Shown here one piece after another: positions 1-11,170 of a stretch of 64,000 nt of DNA. Both the position numbers and the translations under genes were made by a program. Source of the stretch: Stromatinia cepivora (lineage: Eukaryota; Ascomycota; Leotiomycetes; Helotiales; Sclerotiniaceae); contig RCTD01000007.1 of the NCBI GenBank assembly GCA_014898415.1, positions 62,001 to 126,000 of the forward strand, written 5' to 3'. Numbering within the stretch: the stretch's first letter is position 1; each line of letters opens with the position of its first letter. Below the pieces are notes generated by a model. That model was given only the letters and a program-made list of their open reading frames with translations, was not told the DNA's origin and ran no database searches.

Positions 1-1679
1 TCTCCCTCACTATCCAAAGACTTGACTCTCCTAATGTATAATACAGCGCTTGTCTAATACACATGTTAGACAAGCCGCCCCTAAAACTTGTAGAGAAAGG
101 TTTGAGTTGGGTGAGGGTGTTCTACCATTGAACTACTGTGCCTTTTTTGCTGAGGGGGTTGAGGTTTTGGGGGTTATGAGGGAGAGGGAGGAGAGGGAGG
201 ATGGATAGGTGGTGGGTGGGTGACAAGGTGAGGTTATGAGATTGAAACTGCTTGGATTGAGATTGTTGGAGGATCGGGCGGTAAGGGAGGGCAGTGAGTT
301 TGATGAGTTGCTAAGGTAGTAATATACTAGAGGGGATGAATAATGCTATGCTTGTTTATTGGTTTTCAATTTATTGGATATTCAGGAGACAAGTCAAGTC
401 TTGAAGATTTATCATAGATTGGTTTATTATTTCTTTCTCTGGTGGACTTCAATCACTCTTTTTATTATATTTTTAGTTGAGTATTTATTTTGTTCTGTCC
501 TTTGAGAAGTAAGTCTCCTTGTGGAATATCTATGGTGCTTTGTCAAGAGACTCAGCCAACACTTGCCATCAAAACAGTTTCTCTTTGATATATTTTTTCT
601 CCTGTCACATATTTCGCTGAACTTGGAACACAAGAAGCTTTCTAGACTTTCTGAAACCAAGAAATAACTAAATGAGCATCCAATCATAGTGGTCAGTTGC
701 ATATGTTACAATTTCTCAGGTGTTTCCATTAAGCCTTTGCAGCTCTTATTCTTGGTGTATAATTGAGGTTTTACCAGTGGTATCCAACGTTACTTTTTAC
801 CAAGTCCCCTCTTTCCTTATGGATACTCGAGGGTTAATGATTAAAGGAGCTTCACTAACATCAAATGCCGATTCCAAACTTTACTATCCCATCCTCAACA
901 CCGTTACGTGCGGATTAACTAAAATAGTATACCTCGAACCACCACAGTTAGTTTCATCTGATTTTGAAGCCATTACACTGCATCCACATTCCTCTGCTAC
1001 TTCCTATAGCTCGGTTTATCGGTTACGGACCTAATATCCATGGAAAAGATTCGTTTAGCTCACAGATATTTAAGGTCTTCGTCAATAAATACCAGTCGAG
1101 AGACAGGACGGAAAAGTTGATGATTGAGGTCCGAGATATCTAGCCTCAAACTGGCCATTGACAGATTTCGTTGATCTGTGAGCAAATTTTCTCATCAAAA
1201 TTTCGGATATGGGTGAAAGTTTTTTTCTTTTTTTCAGAATGGGCATTCACATGCAACTACCACTTACTGTTTAAAGCATTTCTGATTGACAACCAGCTGA
1301 CTAGTCCGGTGACTTCAGTTGGACTCCGCTGTCCCGAAACAAGATTCGGAGAAGTTTCCACAAGTAATTAGGATATTTCGAGTATGGGTTGTCTGATCTT
1401 TGGATTCGTTACTGCAAGGCCGCCTTTTGCGGTCTCTACAAACACAGGTGACAGTCGATAAGGATGACACAAAATACGACCACTTATGCAATTGCAAGAT
1501 TATCGGGCCTATTTCCAAGTATATACTTGCGAAGTGGCCAAGATCAACTATTTATTTCAATTCTGGTTCTGAGGGGGGAATCGTCAAGCACTACATTGGG
1601 AGACTTCCAGGGTGATTTATCTCAGCGATCTAGAAAACCGACTGTCATTAGAGGGGTAATCTTCGACGAGGTGAAGCCA
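1..1679. other. gene-poor left edge
   Basis: I see no convincing gene here. Short open frames exist on both strands but none has a recognisable domain, splice structure or codon pattern. There is a perfect 10-bp inverted repeat at 48-75 (arms GCTTGTCTAA and TTAGACAAGC around an 8-nt loop) and a G-rich purine stretch at about 150-215. The stretch may hold more of the decayed kinase whose tail is visible just downstream, but I could not align it. Confidence 0.5.
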
Positions 1680-1824
1680 ACTGAGATGAGTTAGGGTGAT
1701 TCATCACAGATCAGGCACTTAATACGTTGAATTCTGCAACATGATGCTATTAAACGGCCTTCGGCCAGCGAGCTTCTGGCCGATCCCTGGTTTGCTGATC
1801 GCAGCGTTGAAAAGATGTCAAGCT
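1680..1824 (+). pseudogene. relic of a protein kinase C-terminal lobe
   Basis: One frame ending at the TAG at 1822-1824 reads as the end of a Ser/Thr protein kinase catalytic domain: DELGD, then about 12 residues, then ILQHDAIKRPSASELLADPW. That is kinase subdomain XI, where the conserved Arg of the RPSA motif precedes the end of the domain. The frame holds two in-frame TGA codons, and where kinases of this type have a double Arg before the ILQ segment a TGA stands in place of CGA. No start, ATP-binding loop or catalytic HRD/DFG segment was found upstream, so this is an isolated, mutated tail. C-to-T damage would fit RIP but is not proven. Confidence 0.6.
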
Positions 1825-3512
1825 AGCATCTTGCGATGGAATCGTAGAGTCACGGATTGTTGAAGTGCATTGCTAGGATTGGCTGGGTTACTGCGTTGGC
1901 TAAAATTATCATATGTAACAAAAAGGCATGACGATATGACCACCAAATGTATCTAATAATGGATTGCACCATTATTATTTTACTCTTATGCTTTGATATC
2001 AGGGCTGTCTAGACGACTTTTTCCCATCATTTCCGTTCATTCGAAGATCTTTGGACCTATGACAACAGTCCTGCACGCTATTCTTGAAGGGCCTGTCTTT
2101 CTCAAAGGACCTGCCTAAGAAAACGACACCCTTGGATTGATCTAAGAGCCTCATCTCTAGTGCTCTATCTCTAATAGCTACATTCTTCCTCATGAATATC
2201 GAGATTTCCCTCCATAAAACACCCATGAAGATATTCCGATACTAACCCAAGACACCAAAGATAAATCCTACAGTTCCCCACCCCACTCGCAGACTGGAAA
2301 TCCGAAATCGCAAAAAACACAGACAATATCACGGGTGCCTCTTTGCAACATACCCAGCATCAACGACAGGGAAGCAAATCTCAATTCGCTGACTTTGAAT
2401 AGAACGTCAACCGCGTCTTTGAGTTCCGCTGGGCCGAACATTGACATGCTGGAGGCGGTACGGACGGTACTTCCGTCTTTTATGTACTCGCTCGCCTCCT
2501 AGGCAAACTTCCGGCGATGGATCGGAGGTCTAGTAAACTTTCGGTAACGTCCTAACTTATTATTATAACTATACCTGGACCAAACAGGACACTGAGTTCC
2601 AAACTATCATGCGCAACCATTGGGCAACCCTATCAAGAAATGTAATCCTAATGGTGACTGCCTTACTAATTTCTCCCCTTGTGTTGGCAAAATTCCACAG
2701 GTTATGGTTTGTCTGGTGCTTCTCAACTTACTTCCGATACTAGCCAGATAACTGTTGTTAAAGATTCCTCCAGCGTTAATAGTGAGTTGTAAATTGGCAA
2801 TCATTGGATGATACAATGATTGATAAAGTGACCCCTTCGTGAATTGTACATCAAAAAGATAAACCACAACAAGATAAATAATCATCTCTCACAGTCAGAT
2901 AGCATGGCTAGGAGAACGATTAGTTATCTTGGCCAACAGAATATGCATTAAACACTTGTTTTCACAACATAATTTCTTGCATGCCCAGCCCAAGAACTTG
3001 CCCTCTTCAATGAAGAAGCCTCTTAGACAAGAATAGGTACAGACATACAGCCACGGAAACAAACGTTTCAACAAACGTTTCAATGTTCGAACTCAAGCTG
3101 GAGAATTCAAGTACCATCCGATGGTCGGGGGAAATATAACCTCCCAATCTTCAAACGATAATTTTGGTTTTACAACTGGGAAATTGGGCTTCTTCACTGT
3201 TCAAATTTATTTTGAATGTTGAAAGTATTCGCTTGATTGATTGAGGAAATGTGCCTTCTCTCATCTCCAACTCCAGAACTGGATATCTAACACAGCTCTA
3301 TTATCATATCATAGACCATCTCCGATTCCATATGATACACAAATTACTTGTACAATGCCAAACCCCACGAAATGCCAAATCGAACAATTGCGACGGCCTT
3401 TCTGAAACGCCCCCTATGTTTAATTTCGAACGCAAAAATACCAAGAATGCCAAAGAACGCCATTGCTACTGGGTCAGTCTCGCAGCCCTTTGAACAATAA
3501 ACAATACTCTTA
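1825..3512. other. intergenic, no gene seen
   Basis: There is no supported gene between the kinase relic and the 3' end of the bromodomain gene. Open frames are short, lack splice partners, and resemble no family I know. The last few hundred bases are likely 3' untranslated sequence of the minus-strand RSC4-like gene. Confidence 0.5.
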
Positions 3513-6129
3513 TCAATTTCTCATCAAATTAGCGAACACTGTAACCTTCTCTATCTCAACATCAGGTCCTCCAGCAGGTTTTACGGCACCCTTAGGAAGG
3601 GCTGCAATCAATTCAACTTCAATTTTGTTAACACCAGGAAGAAGACGAGCTTCGAATAGAGGCTGTCGAGGATCCACTCCATGATTGGGTATAAGTGGTA
3701 TAGCATGCAACCTAGTTACTCCAGACGTGACAAATATCTTGTATTGACGCTCGAGTAAAGCTTGAGCGATTGTTGGCTTGATTTGAAGGTAATAGTGCGT
3801 CGAAGGGAGGTTGATCGTGATAGATTGTTGCGTCAATGTTGCAGACGGGGGTAGATCCATATGAAAATGACGAGAGACATTGAGGCGTGGATGAGTTGCG
3901 ATGCTCAAGTTTGTGATCATAGCATGGGATGCATCTAGGTTTCGTAAGTATTATATCTGGGCACCAAGTAAAATCGTTACTCACTTTTTCCTGGTGCTCT
4001 GAATTTGGATTCTAGGCCTATATTTGCGGGCTGGTGGTTAAATGATTGTGCATAACCACCTTGATTATATGAATTGTGATTAGACGCATTGGGTGTATGT
4101 GGTGGAAGCATGTTACTTGGAGCCGGTGTTGGCGTTGAGACTGTTTGGCTGATCGGTCGTGGAGTTGATTGAATTGGTGGAGCAGGAGACTTGCGTAAGG
4201 CTTCCTCACTTTTTACCGGTACAGAATTTGATAGGGTAGGAGATGCTGCAGAATTTGACATACTCCTAGCTCTCTCTAACTGGCCCAAATTTGGAGCAGG
4301 GGTCGCAGTAGAGTGCGAACCACCAAACGGATTTCTACGTGTTTCGCTGTTGGAAGAGGTTCCAGAAGTCACAGTCCCGTTAGAACCATTGGTTAATGGA
4401 GCTGGTGAGTCCGCTGCTCTAGGTACTCCGACTCTCAAAGTAATTTTTGGGGTAGGTTCAGCAGCCTTAACATTAATCTTTATCTTGGGAATCACGGGCT
4501 CAGGCACAGCCTTCTTAGCTTCTTCCAGAGTCTTTTTGAAAAATGTCTGGAAAATGTTAGTAAAGAGGTGATTAATGAGAAGCCAATTACATACCTCAAG
4601 GTCCTTTGCTAGATTAAAGATTTCACTGCCATCTTCATTGTAGTGATATGCATTCTTCCATATCAAACTTGCATCTTCTTCAAGCGCAGCCCATGACTTG
4701 AAATCGCTAATGCCTGTGGCATGTTTTCCTCCATGTGTTCCCTTAACTCGCTTTTGCAGATCCTTCAGACAGTGTGGGTTTGGAATTACATGATAATAAT
4801 CCCTCAAACTGCGTGGTGGCAATGTTACGAAAGGCTCGAATTCAAAGAATTCGTCCCTATTTCCAATATTAGCTTAATTGAATAATGTAGGTCGCTCTAC
4901 TTACGCAGGGTCTTCTTTGTGTGAAAGGACGTCAGCTAGAATCTTCTCTTGCGCCTGTTGGAAAGTAAGTCCCACAAAGCTAACACCAGCATATTGAGAA
5001 TCGGATACAGCAGGAGTAGTACTCTTGCGTGGTGCTCCGGGATTCTTTGGAGGTCGACCTCTTCGCTTTACGACTGGAATTGGTTCATTCTTGATTTCCT
5101 CTTCCAAATCTTCGGGTTCTCCTTCCGCATCCGCATCGCTATCTTCTTGCTCGGTGGGTACAGGTGCAGGTTCGGTTGGCTTAGGCTCGACCGGTTTAGA
5201 TACGACTGACTCGACGGGTGCAATAGGTGTAGGCTCGAGCTTCAGACCTGGATTTGTCTTATACTCTGGATTATTGTCAGTCATAAACTTGACCACCGCC
5301 TTTCGTATGCGCTCAGCATCACGATGAATTATAGATTCTCGTTCATTGTAATCCTTAGCATTTTTAACTAAGCGTTTGAAGAAGCTCTCAAGTTCAGATA
5401 AAGTAGCGAAGTCATGATTGTCCAACTTTTCTTGAATAGTGTCAAAAGCGATTGGCATCTTCGTCACCGCATAGTATGCGGCGAATTCTTGCCTATCGGG
5501 GAGGGTGAGGAAATTGGTTGCGAATGGTCGGCCCCTGTAGAGAGATACCGCTATTAGCAGGGTGTAATGCGGGCGGAAGAAGATATATGAATTGCGTATC
5601 CGGAGCGAAGGGTCTGAAAAGGGTTGTGAATTTCAAATGTGCGTACTGCGGAACCCCTCAGTCGCATACGAGATTGGTGAAATAGCAGACCCGTCGCGAA
5701 TAGCAATCATGGGTGATAAGTGAACTCACTGTTTATCCAGACCCGTTCTCAGTTGGTTCAAAAGTATCAATCCATAATAAGTTGTTGTTTCTGGTGTCTG
5801 ACCTTGGCTTAGATCACCATTCTATTCATTGTCAGCCTCGGTTTCTCGAACATTTTCGCATTTCATGAAGGATGATGTAAATGAAGCGTAGGAAGAAGTG
5901 GTTGTGCGCCGGTTCACTTCCCTGCCACCAATCGAGACAAAGCTGGTAGGTATTTATTTAAACCCCACGAACAATACCAATGCGCCAAACTTTGTATCTC
6001 CATCTTTTATCATATGCAAAAACCAAATAGGCGCAAACTTACAACAGGAAGCTTTCTTCTCTTCGCAGCATGATCCGCGTCATCTTGATCCGCAGTACTT
6101 CCGCCATTAACCTTCCTCTTAGGGTCCAT
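3513..6129 (-). CDS. RSC4: RSC4-like tandem bromodomain chromatin-remodelling subunit
   Basis: Six exons join in frame (6129-6043, 5821-5730, 5534-4905, 4856-4595, 4546-3985, 3934-3513) to give 684 residues. The ATG at 6129 starts a short basic N-terminus with an AAKRRK nuclear-localisation-like stretch. Bromodomain 1 spans roughly residues 35-135 and ends with the YNERES Asn region. A Pro/acidic linker and an AT-hook (RRGRPPKNPG, about 215) follow. Bromodomain 2, roughly 270-357, has DYYHVI and the acetyl-lysine-contact segment YHYNED. A Ser/Pro/Thr-rich stretch then precedes a conserved beta-rich C-terminal domain (about 545-684). Two bromodomains plus this C-terminus match fungal Rsc4, which binds acetylated histone H3 for the RSC nucleosome remodeller. 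The intron at 5535-5729 (195 nt) is longer than the rest and its splice pair is the least certain. It shares a divergent 1.2-kb upstream region with CKS1. Confidence 0.85.
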
Positions 6130-7372
6130 CTTATTATCGTATCGTAACGTAGCGTAGCGTAGCGTAGCGTACCGTATTGGATTATAAGACCCAGTACCTT
6201 TTCGCCGGTATACTTGAATCAAATCTGCGAATTGATGCGCAATTTCAATGGATAATGCGGACGCGTCAAAGCTGATATGCGCGTTCTGAAGCTTTTACAA
6301 ACTTCGAAGTTATTGATGGAGATAAAGATATGCAGGGGTTATGATCTTTCTGGTTTGGTTGCTAGGAAGTCCCAGTCCCAGTCCCAGTCCCAGTCCCAGA
6401 TGCAACACAACAAGGAAATGAAGAGACGATAATTCGATATTATATGAATATCAAATATCAAACATCAAACATCATAAAGAATTGAGAGAATTCGTTTATT
6501 ATTTATTAATGCTCGAGAAGTTTTTAAGGAAAGTTGCATTACGCATTTGTATTCTCAACTCAACCCAACCAAAATTATTAGTTCAGAATTCCAATATTGA
6601 AGCGACAATACATAGTATTGAATTGGAACTTGAAGGTTACTATCACATGATCATCAAGGTTCCTCTTGCCTTAGGCACCACAATGGAGAAGGGCGCTGGA
6701 AACCTTGATAGGTGAGCTTGGAAGGCTGCAATTGCAAGGCTGCACTTGGAAGGCTGTACAGAGCAAGTGCTTCATGAGGCAATACGGGTAAATGGCTTCG
6801 ACAAGGCTGGACTGGATTGGATTGGACTGGACTCCACTTTCCTAACACTAAAAGTTGCTCAACTTTTTACTACGGGTTTCTTATTTGTTTACACACATCC
6901 CCAAGTCCACTTGGCTACTAGGTACCTATCTCAATAACAAAATAACTTCCTACCGACTTTCGCAAACAAATCAAACCAAGATTCAAAAGACATAAATTAT
7001 TTGCAGTCATCTACAATTTGCTTGAGGAAAAGTCTTGTCTTCAATCAATTACAATTACAATTACAATCACTTTTTCATTCCTCCATTTGTCTTTGACACA
7101 GAGTTCTACACCGCAAAAGAAGTAAATCGAACTCAATCAACCCCTCGACGCCTTCCCACATCGACCATCACATACATTTGCGCCGGCGCCATTCTTCTAA
7201 TAGCCCTCGGTCCTAATAATCCAAGGTCTCACATACAGTCGAACAATCAATCTACCTCGATCCATCAAATCAAACTCCGGGCTATTTTTTGTCGCGTTAT
7301 TGCCCCACCTATACGCCGACAATTCCAAACACAACACGCGCGACCGCATTAACTCGCAGAACTCAGAACACA
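6130..7372. promoter_or_regulatory. divergent intergenic region RSC4 / CKS1 with short tandem repeats
   Basis: This 1.24-kb segment separates two divergently transcribed genes, so it should hold both promoters. It contains a pentamer array (units of CGTAG or close) at about 6146-6170, right at the expected RSC4 5' leader, and a hexamer array (CCCAGT units) at about 6371-6400. A set of repeated GGCTGCA/GGAAGGCTG-like words lies around 6715-6760. Just before the CKS1 start it is pyrimidine/A-rich, typical of a fungal 5' leader. No separate gene is visible. Confidence 0.5.
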
Positions 7373-7899
7373 ATGGCGGACATAGATTATAGTAGGAGAA
7401 ACAAGTACGCGAGACCACTCTCGGAGGCCGAGAAGGAACGTTTAGATGAATTCGCTGATGCGATCCATTATTCTGCAAGGTCAGTACAAGCAATGTCACA
7501 TAGCATGCGCCTTATTTCCATTGCGCATACACTTACCTCCTCGTACAGATACTCCGACGATCAATACGAGTACCGACATGTTCAGCTACCAAAAGCCATG
7601 CTGAAAGTCATTCCAAAGGAATACCATGATCCCCAAACTGGTACCCTGAAGCTATTGTGGGAGGAAGAATGGAGGGCATTGGGAATAACACAGGTATGCA
7701 GAGGACAATTGAACTCAATAAGAACAGAACTAATCAGGTGTAAATAGAGTCTTGGCTGGGAACATTACGAGGTACATGAGCCAGAACCACATATTCTCCT
7801 CTTCAAGTAAGTTTCTGAATATCCTCAAACTCTCTCTAAACGCTAATGAATTCATCTAGGAGATCAATCAATTATCAGCCACCAACTCAGCAGCAGTAG
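7373..7899 (+). CDS. CKS1: cyclin-dependent kinase regulatory subunit Cks1/Suc1
   Basis: Four exons (7373-7479, 7549-7693, 7748-7806, 7860-7899) join in frame to 116 residues. The family signatures are plain: [18 protein letters not shown], and the [17 protein letters not shown] block that forms the strand-exchange hinge and the phosphate/CDK contact surface. Cks proteins bind the cyclin-dependent kinase and dock phosphorylated substrates, and are needed for cell-cycle transitions. The fourth exon is only 40 nt and carries a short Gln-rich tail ending QQQ. Without the third intron the frame would stop just after HILLFK, so that splice decides the C-terminus. The N-terminal 30 residues are a charged extension longer than in animal Cks proteins. 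The length is close to that usual for filamentous fungi. Confidence 0.95.
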
Positions 7900-9245
7900 A
7901 TATGTTGCATGATTTTCAAACTCGATTTCAGCGAGTCTTTGATCCGGCATAACACCTTACACAAGAGGACATATGCTCTGACGATGTTACGTCTTATGTC
8001 TCTCGTAGATTACGCTTAATGGCTTTCGATTATTAGTTTGATGTATTAGATCAGGATTAATTCACATCATCTCCACTGCTATATACTGGTCCTACTTCAT
8101 CTTGGGAATTAACGATAGCGAGGCTTTTCAGGGCTGGTTGCAATGGATTTAGAAACGGTAGAGAGGCAGAAACGAGCCAATTGGCATTGATGAACGTATG
8201 ATGCATGGCAGGCTCAGCGTAAGTATATGCAAATGAGAGGACGTTTCGAAGGTCACAATGGGGTGACGGTTCTCAGATTAATGCCCTCATCGGAAGGCGA
8301 GGTTTCCCCCCCCCCCCAAAAAAATTAAAAAATACAATAAATCGTATCCATCTACCTATATGTTCCATTCTAGTGTGATTATGTGATGGTATATCTTTCA
8401 GCTTCGTGAAGTGAGTCGACGTGGGTAATTAGTCGTACGGTTGATCACGCTTGTTGGAAGTCTTATGTTCTTTAGATATGAAGTGATTGATTCTCACACA
8501 ACCATCTAGATTAAAATTCCTGGTATCCGATCTTTCTGGAAGGTTAGGTGAGGTGGTGCAGTTCTAATGACATTTGCAGTTATAGTCCCCCAATCTACTC
8601 GTAGATCTGAAAGTAGAAGAACATTTCAGCTATTAATAGCTGCAATATGATATGTCAATTTAAATCATTATATTAACCTCGGACGTCTTTTCATACCCAT
8701 CAACAAGCCAGCACACTGGTCCGGGCCGTTGAATGTTCCGTTAGATGTTCCATGGCCGTTTTGGTTGCATTAACTCCAAGGTCCCAAGTGAATGATGACA
8801 ATCGGACCACTCACATCACTCGAACCACTCTAAAATGGACAGATCGTATGCTTTCAAATCAACATCAACCTTTGTATAACTCCTAAGAAAACTTTACTTA
8901 AACTTAAATGTACTAATATTTAAAAATCAAAACTCTCCAATCTTTCACATTACTTCTTTATAGAAAAGTTTACTGAAAGGTTCTTTGATTGGTTATCTAG
9001 TAGGCTCTACATCGGAATTGGTTATTGTTCTTCCATCTTGTAGAAACTATATTTATCCTGACCTTCCTTTCACATTTACAAGAATCAACAAAATAGGGTC
9101 TCAATACACCACTTTCTCATTAATCCCACCCTATCATATTTCCGAATAACTCAAATATCCTACTTGGAACCTCCGAAGCTCTTTACCCGTACCCAAATGA
9201 AATTCATCTGAGATACCAGAGAAAAGGCCAAGTGTCAGTCTCATC
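7900..9245. other. intergenic between CKS1 and ERO1
   Basis: No gene is supported. A homopolymer stretch of about 12 C followed by A-rich sequence lies near 8308-8325. AT-rich sequence from about 8880 to 9120 is likely the ERO1 promoter and leader; I could not identify a convincing unfolded-protein-response element by eye. Confidence 0.5.
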
Positions 9246-11170
9246 ATGAAGGCCGCTGCTAGAGCATTCTACTTGGGTCTTTTCACTCTTTTGAGTACCT
9301 GTACTTCTCATATAGAAGCTTCTGATTCCTCGTCCAAATCTAGAACGATTCAAAGTCCAGATGTTTGCGCGGTATGCTTTACTTTTCTTTTACCAGGCAT
9401 ATGTATCTAATGCCGTCACCCAGATCTCCCCAAAAGCAATCGTGTCTGATGCTTGCACAACATACGCTACTCTCGATGACCTAAATCGAGAAATATCGCC
9501 TTCCCTAGATGATCTCACACAAACCACCGATTTCTTTGCATATTACCGGCTGAACTTATACGGTAAGGAATGTCCTTTTTGGAACGATGAGAATGGCATG
9601 TGTGGCAATATTGCCTGCGCCGTGAATACATTAGACAATGAAGAAGATATACCGCTGGTATGGAGGGCCAAGGAATTGGGGAAATTAGAAGGGCCCAAAG
9701 CCGGTCATCCCGGCAAGAAATTACAACAAGAGCGTCCAAAGAAACCCTTACAAGGCAAGCTCGGCGAGGATGTCGGAGAGAGTTGTGTGGTAGAATACGA
9801 TGATGAATGCGACGAGAGAGACTATTGTGTACCGGACGATGAAGGTGCTGGTTCGAAGGGAGATTATGTGAGCTTGGTAGGCAACCCGGAAAGATTTACT
9901 GGATATACTGGTGAGGGGGCAAAGCAAGTTTGGGATGCCATATATCGAGAGAATTGCTTTTCGGAAGCATCCTTTCCTCATTCGGCATCTCTTGGACACT
10001 CCCCACTTTCTCTAAAAGAACCTGCGGCGAATGAACTCAAAACCGTTCTCAAACAACATGGCCGTCAACACATTCTGGAAGAACAACGAGAGCACTCCCC
10101 AAACCTCCCATTCGTAGCAGAAACCGGCTTCGAACTGGAAGACGAGTGTTTGGAGAAGCGTGTCTTTTATAGAGTCATTTCAGGCATGCACACCTCCATC
10201 AGTACACATCTTTGCTACGAGTATCTGAACCAAACCACTGGTTTATGGGGCTTAAATCTTCAATGTTACAAGGACCGCCTGCATGGCTTTCCAGAACGTG
10301 TCTCGAATCTCTACTTCAACTACGCTCTTGTTTTACGAGCCATCACAAAACTCGGCCCCTCCCTTGAAGACTACACTTTTTGTTCAGGTGATCCAGCCCA
10401 AGATCAGCTTACCCAATACAAGGTACAGACCTTGATTTCAAAAGCATCAAAAGAAACTCAAATTTTTGACGAAAGCTTGATGTTTGTTAATGGCGAAGGT
10501 CCAAGTCTGAAAGAAGACTTTCGCAATCGCTTCAGAAATGTTAGTCGAATCATGGATTGTGTTGGTTGTGATAAATGCCGACTATGGGGAAAGGTTCAAA
10601 CCGCAGGTTATGGAGCAGCGCTGAAAGTTTTATTCGAAACCGAAAATAACTCGAAAGATGTTCCAATGTTGAAACGAACCGAACTCGTCACTTTGTTCAA
10701 CACTTTGGGTCGCATTTCACATTCTCTCCGCGCTATCAACGAGTTCCGAACTTTGATTGAAGCCGAAGAGAATAAGCCTAAAGAGGCTGTTAAGTTAACG
10801 GATCGTGTGACGCAGCCACATAATGTCATTCTAGACGAACCTCGTGAAGATCCAATAGCAAAAGACTTTGCGGATTATGATGAGGAGGCAAGATTGAAGC
10901 GTGAAAATCCTACCCCCTCGGATCTCTTTTGGAAGGAATTAAGATTGACGTGGAATATAACCAAATATGTCATTTGGGGATGGGTCAGATTTCCCGTAAC
11001 TATGTACGTACCCTCACAACTACTTACAATTCCTAGCCGCAATGCTTACAAATATCTATAGGTGGGAAATTTTTGTACTCGAGATCTCCAGATTTTGGGA
11101 ATTTTATATTGGCCTTCCAGTATCTCCTAGGAAGTGGACGATCGTACGCCCAAATTTCGATGAACTTTAG
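9246..11170 (+). CDS. ERO1: ER oxidoreductin Ero1 (thiol oxidase)
   Basis: Three exons (9246-9371, 9424-11003, 11062-11170) give 604 residues. The ATG at 9246 starts a hydrophobic signal peptide (MKAAARAFYLGLFTLLSTC). The flexible outer shuttle region is the CPFWNDENGMC segment near residue 91, and the FAD-proximal active site is GCDKCRLWGK near residue 421, the CxxC of the family. Ero1 is the FAD enzyme that reoxidises protein disulfide isomerase with O2 in the ER lumen. The third exon encodes a Trp/Arg-rich tail ending in FDEL, which resembles an HDEL/KDEL retrieval signal; budding-yeast Ero1 has no such signal. The last intron, and so the tail, rests on my GTACGT..CTATAG choice; reading on past that donor instead ends the protein at the TAG at 11059. 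Confidence 0.95.

Noticed and set aside
60..150. Possible tRNA on the minus strand (GTTCAATGGTAGAAC looks like a D-arm)
   Set aside because: No matching T-arm (GGTTCGA-type) or acceptor-stem partner follows, even allowing an intron. At most a tRNA fragment.
8306..8330. Poly-C run and poly-G run (near 12920) as possible functional G-quadruplex sites
   Set aside because: They are simple homopolymers in intergenic DNA with no further structure; length may be unreliable in sequencing.
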